A model generated the notes under the pieces. It had not been told where the DNA came from, searched no databases, and was given only the letters and a program-made list of their open reading frames with translations. DNA of 64,000 nucleotides. It comes from Paenibacillus uliginis N3/975. Its GTDB lineage: Bacteria > Bacillota > Bacilli > Paenibacillales > Paenibacillaceae. The translations under genes and the position numbers were made by a program. The stretch covers positions 1,701,487 to 1,765,486 of the forward strand of contig NZ_LT840184.1 in NCBI RefSeq assembly GCF_900177425.1. Reading direction: 5' to 3'. Every line of letters starts with the position of its first letter. Position 1 is the first letter of the stretch. Positions 43,949 to 52,733 of the stretch are shown piece after piece.

Positions 43949-45157
43949 TTAACCAGCTTGAAAAGCTCTACCAGAGTTCCACATTCCAAAAATAATGCGT
44001 AAAAGCTTGTGAGAAGTTGCAACAATTGCGACCTTTGCCGGTTTGCCTTCGTTTCTTTTTTGCTGATAAAATTGAAAGAGAGTCGAATTTCTTGGTCCAT
44101 GAATTTGTTTGGAGATGGCTGCGACAGTGGCCTGATAAAGAGCAGTTCGTAGGTACTGAGAGCCTCGTTTAGATATTCGATTCTTCTTCGATTTGAAGGT
44201 TCCCGATTCGTGAACAGCTGAGTCAAGCCCGGCAAAAGCTGCTAGTTGTTTCACGGAGGGGAACCTTTTTATATCTCCGATTTCAGCGATTAACATGGCG
44301 GCTGTTAATGGACCAACGCCTGGAATGGTTCGAAGAAGATGGTAGATTTCAATAGATTCGGCGAGTGTTTGCATGGTTTGTAAGAGATCACTCATGCAAT
44401 CCTGGTAAGTCTTAAGAAGATGGATATATTGCATAAGAACTACTCTCTGGGCTTGAATCGCATGAAGATCTGGAAGGCTGTGTCTAGCGATTTCAAGTAA
44501 CTCCTGAAGCTTAGATTCGTTCCAAGCTCGACCACGGCGATTGGAAAGTAGCAGCGTAATAATCTCCTCATGCTCAGCAGCTAAAAGCTCAGAAGGGGTA
44601 GGGAAACGAGATAATAATTCCAGGGAAGTTCGATTGCAGACCTTGTGAAAAGCCTTGTCATATCCCGGGAAGAGAAGATCAAGAACAGCACGAAAATGAA
44701 GCTGAGTCTCACCGTATAAACCCATCCAGTGCTGGGATTGACGACAAATTACACGGAGTTGTTGAATAGATTCACTTAGCTGTACTTGAGGTTGAGGAGA
44801 TTGGAAGTAGAAAACATGAGCAATACGAATAGCATCGATGGGATCGGTTTTGATTTTGCGAACGGCTTTTTGTTTCAGCTGATGAGTAGGTATTGGATTC
44901 AGAAGAACGACGGAATAACCGTGAGAAGAAAAGAACGAGACCAGAGGTTTTGAATAGTTTCCTGTGGCTTCGAGGACAACTTTAGGCTCCTGATCCGTGA
45001 CATTCTTCATCTGCTCCAAGATAGCGAAGAGTCGATGAAGATCCTCATTTGTGTGGATGAATGAAAAAGGTTTGTACATACAGTCATGATAGGAAAGAAA
45101 AGCAGCAGCAACACTTTTACCTTTAGCAACATCGATACTAAGAACAGGTTGATTCAT
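43949..45157 (-). CDS. IS110-family transposase (DEDD)
   Basis: 402 residues. RuvC-like DEDD residues: SIDVAKGKSVAAAF (D), VVLEATGNYSKPLV (E), KTDPIDAIRIAHV (D/D). C-terminal transposase_20 region IPGVGPLTAAMLIAEIGDIKRFPSVKQLAAFAGLDS and the conserved Ser in ISKRGSQYLRTALY. ATG 45157 follows AAGGAG. Full length for the family, so probably active. Confidence 0.93.
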   Translation of the reverse strand: MNQPVLSIDVAKGKSVAAAFLSYHDCMYKPFSFIHTNEDLHRLFAILEQMKNVTDQEPKVVLEATGNYSKPLVSFFSSHGYSVVLLNPIPTHQLKQKAVRKIKTDPIDAIRIAHVFYFQSPQPQVQLSESIQQLRVICRQSQHWMGLYGETQLHFRAVLDLLFPGYDKAFHKVCNRTSLELLSRFPTPSELLAAEHEEIITLLLSNRRGRAWNESKLQELLEIARHSLPDLHAIQAQRVVLMQYIHLLKTYQDCMSDLLQTMQTLAESIEIYHLLRTIPGVGPLTAAMLIAEIGDIKRFPSVKQLAAFAGLDSAVHESGTFKSKKNRISKRGSQYLRTALYQATVAAISKQIHGPRNSTLFQFYQQKRNEGKPAKVAIVATSHKLLRIIFGMWNSGRAFQAG

Positions 45158-45392
45158 ATAATCTCCTTGAAATAACCGGGGCCAGCACTTTCGCTCTCCA
45201 CAGGTTGGCACGGTGATACGGGTTCTAGACTAAGGCCAGCTGAATCGGGGTATGAACAAAAGGCTAGGGCGTGCAACACTTTATGCGACAGGATTTATGT
45301 CCTAACAATGCATACGTTTTTCAGCCCGGTGTTTTCTCCAGTATAAAGAAAAAGTTCATCCCCGAACCAGTCGGGTATGAACTGAGAATACC
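45158..45392 (-). ncRNA. Candidate bridge RNA of the IS110-family element
   Basis: Non-coding 5' end upstream of the transposase, the place where IS110-group elements encode a bridge RNA. TTATGCGA (45281-45288) is the reverse complement of TCGCATAA, the left target half at 43821-43828. TAACAATGCATACG (45303-45316) resembles the right target half (AACATAGCATTCG here, AACATTGCATTAACG in copy 1). A stem AGGA/TCCT lies between them. Confidence 0.55.
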
Positions 45393-45530
45393 AACATAGC
45401 ATTCGCGCTGCGTGCCCTTGAACTGCAGAAGCAAAGGCGAAGAGGCTACAGCTGCAGATAACCCTGCGAGGCTAAGTCTGGCGACCCGGCGCTGACGCGC
45501 CTTAAGTCTCTCGGGTTCGTGAATGCGGAA
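45393..45530 (+). repeat. attC-like site, right piece, R' lost
   Basis: Resumes AACATAGCATTCGCG and keeps both hairpins and CGTGAATGCGG, but the R' is replaced by an A-run leading into a coding remnant. Confidence 0.75.
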
Positions 45531-45657
45531 AAAAATAAAGGAAGAGTTAGTTGAAGTACCATACAATAATTTAGATTTTTTAAGATCATATGAAAAACTG
45601 AAAGTACCGGATAAAGAATTTATATTGAAAATATTTCATGGGGGACAGATTTCGTAG
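45531..45657 (+). pseudogene. 3' gene remnant (cassette 37)
   Basis: A frame without start: KIKEELVEVPYNNLDFLRSYEKLK...FHGGQIS, stop at 45655-45657. The 5' part was lost with the attC R'. Not recognised. Confidence 0.5.
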
Positions 45658-45681
45658 GTAGTTCGAAGAAGGCATCATCAT

Positions 45682-45846
45682 CACCTAACATCGTTTTCCC
45701 ACTTCGGCCGGCTGTACCGACCTTGGTCTGAGATGAATTTCGAGGAAGTGTATTCATCAGCAGACACACCTTCATCGACTAACCGCATCGCGGTCGCCCT
45801 TCGGACTTAAGTCGGTGAGGCGTCAGGAACACAATAACGTTAGATG
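45682..45846 (+). repeat. attC-like site (last of array 2)
   Basis: R'' CACCTAAC, full internal hairpins, arm CAGGAACAC, R' GTTAGATG at 45839. About 60 bp of further decayed site sequence (GAGTTCACGCTACTC) follows. Confidence 0.85.
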
Positions 45847-45966
45847 AAATAAGGCAATAATTACATTGATTTGAGTTCACGCTACTCAGCTTGACGGTTG
45901 CTTGGTTAGCTCGAAGCAATCCGGACAGAGTGGAACCTTTTGAAAGCATCAAATACGCTCTCTTAA

Positions 45967-45990
45967 AACCGCCGTGATGGCGGTTTTTGT
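45967..45990 (+). terminator. Terminator at end of array 2
   Basis: AAAACCGCC-GTGAT-GGCGGTTTTT, a compact hairpin with T-run just before a TATAAT-like element (45992-45997) for the next operon. Confidence 0.85.
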
Positions 45991-46029
45991 TATAATAAGA
46001 TTATCTTTCAAGAAAAAGGAGTATTTCTA

Positions 46030-47091
46030 TTGAATCTTGCTGTTCCTGTTATACAGTCACAATTGATGCAGATATTGCTTAACGTTTCCGTTATTCGCCC
46101 TGTCTTTATTTGGGGTGCCCCAGGGATTGGAAAATCAGCTTTAGTTGAATCATTTGCCGATCAAGTCGGACTTCCATGTGTTTCACTTTTAGGCTCTCAG
46201 CTTGCGCCAGAAGATATTATTGGCGTACCTCAGATCGTTGACGGCAAAAGTCAATTTTGTCCACCCAAAATGATTGCTCGCAATGAACCTTACTGTTTAT
46301 TTTTGGACGAACTTAATGCTTGCTCGCAAGAAGTTCAAAAAGCTTTTTACAGTCTTATTCATGAGCGTCGAATTGGTGATTATCATCTTCCAGAAGGCTC
46401 GATTGTAATCGGTGCAGGCAACCGTGCGCAAGATAGTGCAATTGTAAAACCGATGTCCTCTGCGCTCATTAACCGTATGTTTCATGTCCAACTTAATGTA
46501 TCGTTTCAAGACTGGATTTCTTGGGCGTACGAAAACGAAATTCATCCGATAGTTATTGAATATTTAGAGTCTCGCCCCGATCATCTGTGGAGTGCCCCTC
46601 CGAAAACGGAAGAACCGTTTTCCACACCCCGATCCTGGCATATGCTTTCGGATGCACTTCGCGAGTTTGGCGATAATTTGTCACCAGAAGTGGTCGGTAT
46701 TTTAGCGGGTGGATCTTTAACTCCTGCTCATGCAACACAATTTAAAGCTTTTTACAAAAATCTAAGTGGTAAATATCAATTAAATGCTATTTTAGAGGGT
46801 AAAATTTCATTTCCGTCTGCTGCAGAAGATCGTGATGTTCTCTATTTTCTGGCTCAATCTTTTCGAGCACAAATTATTAAAGAGCTTCCCGTTCGAAAAG
46901 ATGATATCAGTGGGAATCATAGGCAGTTTGCTCACACGGTAAAAAAATTGATTAAAGACTTGTCTGGCATTAGTTTCGAAATTGCACAGCTCGTTGTTGC
47001 AAAAAATGAACAATCCTCTAACATTCCTGACTGGCTGATGGTAGAAATTGTTCGTGATTTACCACGGCTCGCCGTTAAAGATAAGGGGTAA
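46030..47091 (+). CDS. MoxR-type AAA+ ATPase
   Basis: 353 residues from TTG 46030 after AAAAGGAG. Walker A GAPGIGKSAL near residue 30, Walker B LFLDELNA, sensor region GNRAQDSAIVKPMSSALINRM. MoxR ATPases act with VWA-domain proteins as metal-insertion or unfolding chaperones. The next gene, 2 bp downstream, encodes such a partner. Not a cassette in form: no attC-like site follows. Confidence 0.88.
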   Translation: MNLAVPVIQSQLMQILLNVSVIRPVFIWGAPGIGKSALVESFADQVGLPCVSLLGSQLAPEDIIGVPQIVDGKSQFCPPKMIARNEPYCLFLDELNACSQEVQKAFYSLIHERRIGDYHLPEGSIVIGAGNRAQDSAIVKPMSSALINRMFHVQLNVSFQDWISWAYENEIHPIVIEYLESRPDHLWSAPPKTEEPFSTPRSWHMLSDALREFGDNLSPEVVGILAGGSLTPAHATQFKAFYKNLSGKYQLNAILEGKISFPSAAEDRDVLYFLAQSFRAQIIKELPVRKDDISGNHRQFAHTVKKLIKDLSGISFEIAQLVVAKNEQSSNIPDWLMVEIVRDLPRLAVKDKG

Positions 47092-47093
47092 AG

Positions 47094-48896
47094 ATGTCAA
47101 AAAAATCGACACTTGAAAATCCAGCTTTAAAACAATTCCAAGCAGCAGTAGAGATAATTGAAAACCATCCTATTTTTTCGCCTTTATGTTCAAGAACGAG
47201 TATTGTCCATCGTGACGGGACCCCTTATCCAATAAATGGTTGGGCAACCGTTACAAAAGGTGGATATATTTACACGCATCCTAAACGCCGAGGCGAAACC
47301 TCAGAGTGGGTCTATGTGCTTGCTCATTGTTTGTTGCATTTAGGACTTAGTCATTTGAAAACGAAAGAACATCCAGTGGCATGGAATGCAGCTTGTGATT
47401 TGTACATTGCCAAATTTCTTGCTGATTTGAAACTAGGAACACCTCCTTCTGATATGGAAACACGGACAGATATGACCGTAAAGGATGAGGAGTTTCTTTA
47501 TGAGCAATTTTGTGCACGGGGCGTGCCGGAAGTTTTGAAATATTTTGGCACAGCAGGTGTAGCAAGTTCGGATATGGATGTTCGGGATACAGCAGCGCGT
47601 AGCTATTGGGGGGGAGAACCCGAATGGGAAAAATACTTTGCAATTGGGTTATCTAATGCGGTCACAAGTGCTGTAAGTGTGGCGGGAGGTCACTCTACTT
47701 CTTTAACGGATTCTACGAATGTTAAAAGTGCTGCGCAACGGGCAAAACGGTGGTTTATGGACCGTTATCCATTGCTCGGCGCACTTGCTTCCGGTTTTAC
47801 AATTATTGAAGACCAAACCATCTGTCAACGATTAAGTATTTCCATTGCGGCTATTGATGTTGTAGAACGCGAAATTTACATGAATCCAGCAGCTGGACTA
47901 ACCGACGAAGAATGTATTTTTGTGATGGCGCATGAGTTATTACACGCAGGTCTTCAGCATCATGAACGCTGCCAAGGTCGCGATCCTTATTTGTGGAATG
48001 TCGCTTGTGATTATGTCATCAACCTGTGGTTGGTTGAAATGCAAGTTGGTGAATATCCTAAAATTGGTCTACTTTTGGACCCAGAGTTGAAAGGTTTATC
48101 TGCAGAATCGGTTTACGACAAAATGGTTGGAGATATCCGCTTATATAGAAAATTAGCTACGCTTCGCGGCAATGGGTTAGGCGATATGATTGGCAAAGGT
48201 GATCCGGCGCTCTGGGATGTTCGAAATGGGCAAACGCTGGATGATTTTTGCAAAAATGCACTCCAACAAGGTTTAATGTATCACGAAGAACAAGCTAGGG
48301 GTTTACTTCCTTCTGGGCTTGTTGAAGAAATTAGAGCACTTGGTCAACCTCCGATAAAATGGGACGTTGAGCTTGCCAAATGGTTTGATTCATATTTTTC
48401 TCCACTTGAAAAAACGCGGTCCTATGCCCGTGTCAGCCGTCGCCAATCTTCAACTCCAGATATCCCAAGACCTCAATGGGTTCACAGCGGTTCATCTGAG
48501 GATGGGCGTACGTTTGGTGTGATCTTGGATACGTCTGGTTCAATGGATAAAAAGTTGCTCGCTAAGGCGCTTGGTGCTATTGCTAGTTACGCACAAGCTA
48601 GAGACGTACCTTTTGCTCGTCTTGTGTTTTGCGATGCAGCTCCTTACGATGCGGGTTATGTTGCCCCGGAGACAATCGCCGATCGTGTGCAAGTTAGAGG
48701 TAGAGGGGGTACCGTTTTGCAGCCTGCGATTGATTTAATTACTCATGCTGAGGATTTTCCGAAAAATGGCCCACTTTTAATTATTACCGATGGTTATTGC
48801 GACAAACTAACCATTCGACGAGAACATGCTTATTTATTGCCAAAAGGAAATGAACTACCTTTTTCTCCAAAAGGTCCTGTTTTCCGTATTGATTAA
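47094..48896 (+). CDS. VWA protein with metallopeptidase-like domain (DUF2201 type)
   Basis: 600 residues. An N-terminal degenerate half (VLAHCLLHLGLSHL, AWNAACDLYIAKFL) is followed by an intact HExxH-like site VMAHELLHAGLQHHERCQ...LWNVACDYVINLWL, so the domain appears twice. The C-terminus is a VWA domain with MIDAS GVILDTSGSMDKKLL and ITDGYCD. Co-occurs with MoxR ATPase in many bacteria; the role is unknown. Confidence 0.88.
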   Translation: MSKKSTLENPALKQFQAAVEIIENHPIFSPLCSRTSIVHRDGTPYPINGWATVTKGGYIYTHPKRRGETSEWVYVLAHCLLHLGLSHLKTKEHPVAWNAACDLYIAKFLADLKLGTPPSDMETRTDMTVKDEEFLYEQFCARGVPEVLKYFGTAGVASSDMDVRDTAARSYWGGEPEWEKYFAIGLSNAVTSAVSVAGGHSTSLTDSTNVKSAAQRAKRWFMDRYPLLGALASGFTIIEDQTICQRLSISIAAIDVVEREIYMNPAAGLTDEECIFVMAHELLHAGLQHHERCQGRDPYLWNVACDYVINLWLVEMQVGEYPKIGLLLDPELKGLSAESVYDKMVGDIRLYRKLATLRGNGLGDMIGKGDPALWDVRNGQTLDDFCKNALQQGLMYHEEQARGLLPSGLVEEIRALGQPPIKWDVELAKWFDSYFSPLEKTRSYARVSRRQSSTPDIPRPQWVHSGSSEDGRTFGVILDTSGSMDKKLLAKALGAIASYAQARDVPFARLVFCDAAPYDAGYVAPETIADRVQVRGRGGTVLQPAIDLITHAEDFPKNGPLLIITDGYCDKLTIRREHAYLLPKGNELPFSPKGPVFRID

Positions 48897-48959
48897 GAAA
48901 CAATAACAGAAAGAATAATTACGCACTGAGCAAGCTGAGGTTTAAAAGTAATTAATAAG

Positions 48960-49058
48960 GAGCCTCATGCTTTACAGGAAGTACAATGGTTTCTTATTCA
49001 TGACATGCCAGATAATATTACGATTACAACGGAGTACGCTCTTGAACAGTTGAAATGA
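48960..49058 (+). pseudogene. NUDIX hydrolase 3' remnant before platform 3
   Basis: EPHALQEVQWFLIHDMPDNITIT... with TEYALEQLK and stop at 49056-49058. This is the C-terminal end of the gene whose front is seen at 34973. Flanks platform 3. Confidence 0.55.
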
Positions 49059-49199
49059 TAAAAGGAATTATAATTTTTTAAAACTCGAATGCAAAAAATC
49101 TATTTTCACGAGAAATCTGTCTCAACATTCGTAATATCAAATGATAAATGTTTAGAGATAAACGGCACAGTCAAAGAGATATGAATAAAAGGCTTCGGA

Positions 49200-49252
49200 G
49201 ACAGGAGACCTGTAGGTGTCACAAATGTGATCTGCGGGTCTTTTTTGTAAGA
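49200..49252 (+). terminator. Terminator in platform 3
   Basis: GACCTGTAGGTGTCACA / TGTGATCTGCGGGTC stem with TTTTTTG. Confidence 0.7.
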
Positions 49253-49291
49253 ATGTGTTGTTATATTGGTGGATAACTTGCAACGGCCGGT

Positions 49292-49626
49292 AAGATCGCC
49301 TTTACGATCTTATCGGATACAGCGTATTAGCTGCTTCGCAATATATGGAGTTGTATTAACCGGAGTAATGGATTTTCTCGGGCCAATCGTACGAAAGGCA
49401 CTTGACAGAGCGTTCTGTGTAGAAGGTGTTTTAACATGCGAAAAACCGGTCCAATGTAGCGAAAAGGTGAGTATTCACGTGTTGAGACATTCCTTTACAA
49501 AGCATTTACTGTAAGGAGGCTAAGGTTATATACAAGAGTTACTGGGGTACCAAAGCAGGCGAACAACAGAGCGTTAAACTCATGTGTATATGAAGGACGC
49601 CAGATAGATTAATAGCCCGCTAGATT
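49292..49626 (+). pseudogene. Tyrosine recombinase remnant, platform 3
   Basis: Starts at the same deletion point as copy 2 (AAGATCG..TTTACGATCTTATCGG). Contains VSIHVLRHSFTKHLL, then frame changes; GYHQS-like and KDAR-like pieces follow. No intact domain. Confidence 0.8.
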
Positions 49627-49646
49627 ATTGAAATCGGGGTATTACG

Positions 49647-49748
49647 GAGGGGAGTTCGTAGATATCCTGATGAAAGGAGTGTTTACGAAGTACGGGAATA
49701 CACGTAATATGGTAGTATTCACGAAGTTCGTAGATAAGACGTTATGTG
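49647..49748 (+). repeat. attI-like site 3
   Basis: Layout and sequence as attI-like sites 1 and 2, but R' is GTTATGTG (49741-49748), different from the other two, as expected if R' belongs to the inserted cassette. Confidence 0.75.
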
Positions 49749-49793
49749 AAATCACAGTGTGACACTTAATGAAAGCATCTAAAGGAGGCTTGT

Positions 49794-50360
49794 ATGAAGA
49801 CAATTATCTATATGGTTAGGCATGGAGAATCACCATACAATGAAGGAAATGAAAGAACAAGAGGGCTTACCCCAAAAGGAAAGATCGATATTGAAAAAGT
49901 AACGAAGTTACTTATAGGTGAAGGAATAGACATGATTATATCAAGTCCTTATACTCGAGCAATTCTTAGTGTTGAGGGATTGGCCGAGCACTTAAAGTTA
50001 GATATTAAAGTATTTGAAGATCTTAGAGAACGACATTTTGCATCTTATATTATTGAAAATGCAGAGTTAATGTCTAGTATCAGAGAGAGTTTTAATGACC
50101 CTGATTATACCTTGCCGGGTGGAGAGTCTAATGCTGATTGTCAGAAAAGAGCAATCTCAGTTCTAAAACCCATATTAAAAGAGCACAGAGGGAAGAAAAT
50201 AGCAATCGGGACTCATGGTCTTGTAATGACTTTGATGATGAATCATTTTGATTCAGCTTTTGGCTTGGAGTTTTTGGATCAATTAAAGAAACCAGATATT
50301 TATAAAATGCAATTCGAGGACTTAGAATTAGAAGAAGTAACAAGAATGTGGAATGATTAG
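49794..50360 (+). CDS. Histidine phosphatase family protein (cassette 38)
   Basis: 188 residues. MKTIIYMVRHGESPYNEGNERTRGLTPKGK has the RHG catalytic motif; SSPYTRAILSVEGLA carries the second Arg; GTHGLVM holds the second His. Phosphoglycerate mutase-like phosphatase of unknown substrate. AAAGGAGG precedes the ATG. First cassette after attI-like site 3. Confidence 0.92.
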   Translation: MKTIIYMVRHGESPYNEGNERTRGLTPKGKIDIEKVTKLLIGEGIDMIISSPYTRAILSVEGLAEHLKLDIKVFEDLRERHFASYIIENAELMSSIRESFNDPDYTLPGGESNADCQKRAISVLKPILKEHRGKKIAIGTHGLVMTLMMNHFDSAFGLEFLDQLKKPDIYKMQFEDLELEEVTRMWND

Positions 50361-50394
50361 ATTTCCTAAGGTTTATCGAAGAGGACTGTGACAT

Positions 50395-50562
50395 CACATA
50401 ACAGAGTATTCACGCTGCGGGGGACAAGCCCCCTTGGTCTGCCCGAAGCAATTCGGTGAAGTATGAGCAGGCAGACAACCCTACGAGGCTAGGTGGCTAA
50501 GCCACCCAGTCGCATGCGCTCCTTTAAGCCTCTCGGGTTCGTGAATACAAGAACGTTATATG
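50395..50562 (+). repeat. attC-like site (after cassette 38)
   Basis: R'' CACATAAC complements R' GTTATGTG at 49741; the extended stem actgtga pairs with tcacagt. Next R' GTTATATG. Confidence 0.93.
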
Positions 50563-50616
50563 AAGTTCTGATAATAAATAATATTGGTTAAGATAAATCT
50601 GAGAGGTATGAAAGAG

Positions 50617-51018
50617 ATGGAAAAAATCAAAGCTATAAAAACCGAATTAGGTGAAATTCATGGAAGAGACGCGATCTTCCTTGATGATATTCAATTCAAT
50701 TATCAAAAGAATGAAGTTAAATTAATTGGTGAGATAAATGGGCAATTATGTACAGAATCAGATGATGATGAGTTTATTGGATACGAATTGCTATTCAAGA
50801 AAGTTTATTACTTTAATATGGTTGAGTTAGATGTAAGTTTACAGATGTTTGATAATCCATACAATGAGTGTTGTAGTTTTGGGGAAATATTTAATACAAA
50901 AATACTTAGAGATATAAAGACTGCAAGAGATCTGGAGTTAAAGCAATATGTAATATATACATATGACGACGTTTTCGTTATTGCATGTCAAGAATTCGAA
51001 TTAAAATTAAAGAAATAA
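50617..51018 (+). CDS. Unknown protein, 133 aa (cassette 39)
   Basis: Starts MEKIKAIKTELGEIHGRDAIFLDDIQFNYQ, mainly beta-strand pattern, with ESDDDEFIGYELLFKKVYYF. ATG 50617 is preferred (GAGAGG at good spacing) over ATG 50608. Not recognised. Confidence 0.65.
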   Translation: MEKIKAIKTELGEIHGRDAIFLDDIQFNYQKNEVKLIGEINGQLCTESDDDEFIGYELLFKKVYYFNMVELDVSLQMFDNPYNECCSFGEIFNTKILRDIKTARDLELKQYVIYTYDDVFVIACQEFELKLKK

Positions 51019-51067
51019 GAACAGCAGGCAATAAATTAGAAGGCTGATTCAGAGAAGCCCAGAACTT

Positions 51068-51227
51068 CATATAACATGGTATCTACGCTGCGGGCCACGC
51101 CCTTGGTTCGCAAGTAGTATGAAGCAGAGAAGCTAAATCAGCGATGAATCCTGCGAGGCTAAGTCCGTCGAACCCGACGCGGAGAACCTTAAGCCTCTAG
51201 GGATCGTAGATACAGAAACGTTATCGG
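51068..51227 (+). repeat. attC-like site (after cassette 39)
   Basis: R'' CATATAAC complements R' GTTATATG at 50555; the extended stem cagaactt pairs exactly with aagttctg, with no mismatch. Next R' GTTATCGG. Confidence 0.93.
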
Positions 51228-51284
51228 AAATAAGCGGAAGGCAAGATAACTACTTTTTAAGCAATTCGAAGAAACAGTTGGCAT
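51228..51284 (+). other. Empty cassette
   Basis: Only 57 bases lie between R' GTTATCGG and the next R''. No open frame. Its tail keeps the usual TTCGAAGAAACAG lead-in, so it is a cassette that has lost its gene. Confidence 0.7.
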
Positions 51285-51472
51285 CGCATAACACCATATT
51301 CACGTTTCGGTCCATTCGGCCCTCGGTCCGGCAGAAGTAAGATGAGATTTCGGGTATGTAATTAGCAGCAATGAAGTAGATTCAGCCGGACACACCGGTA
51401 CCACCTAACCGCATCGCAACCGCCCTTCGGGCTTAAGGTGGTTGGGCGTCGTGTATACACAAACGTTAGACG
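51285..51472 (+). repeat. attC-like site (after empty cassette)
   Basis: R'' CGCATAAC does not match R' GTTATCGG of the empty unit, consistent with a deletion joining two different cassettes. Longer than usual (188 bp). Next R' GTTAGACG. Confidence 0.88.
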
Positions 51473-51605
51473 ACATCATTGCAAAAATAATATATAATTT
51501 ATTTGTAAAGAATCAGAGCTGAAGCTGGTGTATCGAGGAATTACAAAGAAGTTAAGTAATTATTAAAAGAATTTACAAACACAGAATACAAATAGGAGAT
51601 ACAAA
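51473..51605. other. Leader of cassette 41
   Basis: AT-rich, no open frame; the end carries AATAGGAGAT, the ribosome site of the next gene. Confidence 0.4.
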
Positions 51606-51935
51606 ATGGACGAGTTTACGAAGAAACGGATTATAAAAATAATGGAAGAATATACAAAAAATGCAGTGCCGGAACATGTGAAAAACCAGATAAAGATTAA
51701 TTATAAAATTAGAGGAAACAACGTGACATTAATTGAAGAAAGACAAGCTTTCAAAAGTGACCAGTGGGTTCAAATGCCTGTTGCACAGTTTAGATTAAAT
51801 AAAATAAAATGGGAAGTGTTCTGGAGAGATAGCAAAGAGAGATGGCACTTCATTGATGATATAGAACCAGATGAAGATTTTGAGAAACAATTGGAGATCG
51901 TGGATAAGGATAATAACGGGATTTTCTGGGGGTAA
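51606..51935 (+). CDS. DUF3024 family protein (cassette 41)
   Basis: 109 residues. The pattern NYKIRGNNVTLIEERQAFKSDQWVQMPVAQFRLNKIKWEVFWRD...WHFIDDIEPDEDFEKQLEIVDKDNNGIFWG fits DUF3024, a small family found widely in bacteria and common in integron cassettes elsewhere. AGGAGAT precedes the ATG. Function unknown. Confidence 0.85.
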   Translation: MDEFTKKRIIKIMEEYTKNAVPEHVKNQIKINYKIRGNNVTLIEERQAFKSDQWVQMPVAQFRLNKIKWEVFWRDSKERWHFIDDIEPDEDFEKQLEIVDKDNNGIFWG

Positions 51936-51955
51936 CTCGCAGAAGGCAATGACAT

Positions 51956-52117
51956 CTCATAACATAACATTCACGCTGTGGGCCCTAACGGACCCTTGAT
52001 CTGCAGAAGCAAAGGCGAAGAGGTTACAGCTGCAGATAACCCTGCGAGGCTAAGTCTTCGATCCGGCGCATTCGCGCCTTAAGCCTCTCGGGTTTGTGAA
52101 TGCAACAACGTTATAAG
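51956..52117 (+). repeat. attC-like site (after cassette 41)
   Basis: R'' CTCATAAC does not match R' GTTAGACG, but the extended stem gcaatga pairs exactly with tcattgc. Next R' GTTATAAG. Confidence 0.88.
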
Positions 52118-52173
52118 AAATCTCCGCAAGACTTAAAAAACATATATTTAAGATAATAACTGGTGGTGAAGAA

Positions 52174-52699
52174 ATGATCAGAAAAGCAGGAATTACTGAT
52201 CTGGATTTTATGATTCAAATTGATTTGGAAAATGAAGGCGTTACCACTTCTGATTCTCCTAAGACGGAACAAGAATTGAAAGGGCATATTGAGATTTGTT
52301 ATTGAAGAAGATAGAGGGGCATTTATTTTTGAAGATGAGAAGAGCAGAAAGAGAATAGGCTTAATCATGTATTCAATTGTTAACCGAGATGGTATATTTC
52401 CTTGGAAAACCATCTTTCATGAATTGGAGCGAAGTTTATTTCAGGAGGACGGACGATTCGTAGAGATTTTTCAATTATGGGTGGCTCCGGAATATAGGCG
52501 AAGCGGTATTGCAACGAAGCTTAAACTAAAACTTGAGGAATTGGCCAAGACAAATGATGTGAACTTAATATACACACATACAGAGGAGAAGAATAAACAC
52601 GTTATAGAACTTAATGAGAAACTCGGATATAGGATAGTAAGAAGAGGGCCGATATGGGATGAAATTGTACGAGTAAGCCTAATAAAGCAATTACAATAA
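52174..52699 (+). pseudogene. GNAT acetyltransferase, frameshifted (cassette 42)
   Basis: ATG 52174 opens MIRKAGITDLDFMIQIDLENEGVTT to a TGA at about 52304. The rest continues one frame over: RFVIEEDRGAFIFEDEKSRKRIG...WVAPEYRRSGIATKLKLKLEELAK (acetyl-CoA site) and ELNEKLGYRIVRRG. A single-base change near GGGCATATTGAGA (52290) accounts for the shift. Confidence 0.8.
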
Positions 52700-52733
52700 A
52701 CCATTTGCACGTATTCAAAGAAGGTGTATAAAT

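Larger units (their letters stand above)
43829..45392 (-). mobile_element. IS110-family element, complete
   Basis: About 1564 bp between ACCAGCTAATC and GAGAATACC, with no target duplication visible, inserted after CGCATAA of an attC-like site. Same insertion point and orientation as the deleted copy at 15201. It carries one transposase gene and a 235-bp non-coding end. Confidence 0.88.
35814..45846 (+). mobile_element. Cassette array 2
   Basis: Ten units from attI-like site 2, the best preserved stretch: nearly every R''/R' pair and extended stem matches. One site is split by a full IS110-family element. Confidence 0.85.
49012..49748 (+). repeat. Integron-like platform module, copy 3
   Basis: Same leader, terminator (49200-49250), truncated recombinase and attI-like site as copy 2, slightly more degraded. 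Confidence 0.8.
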
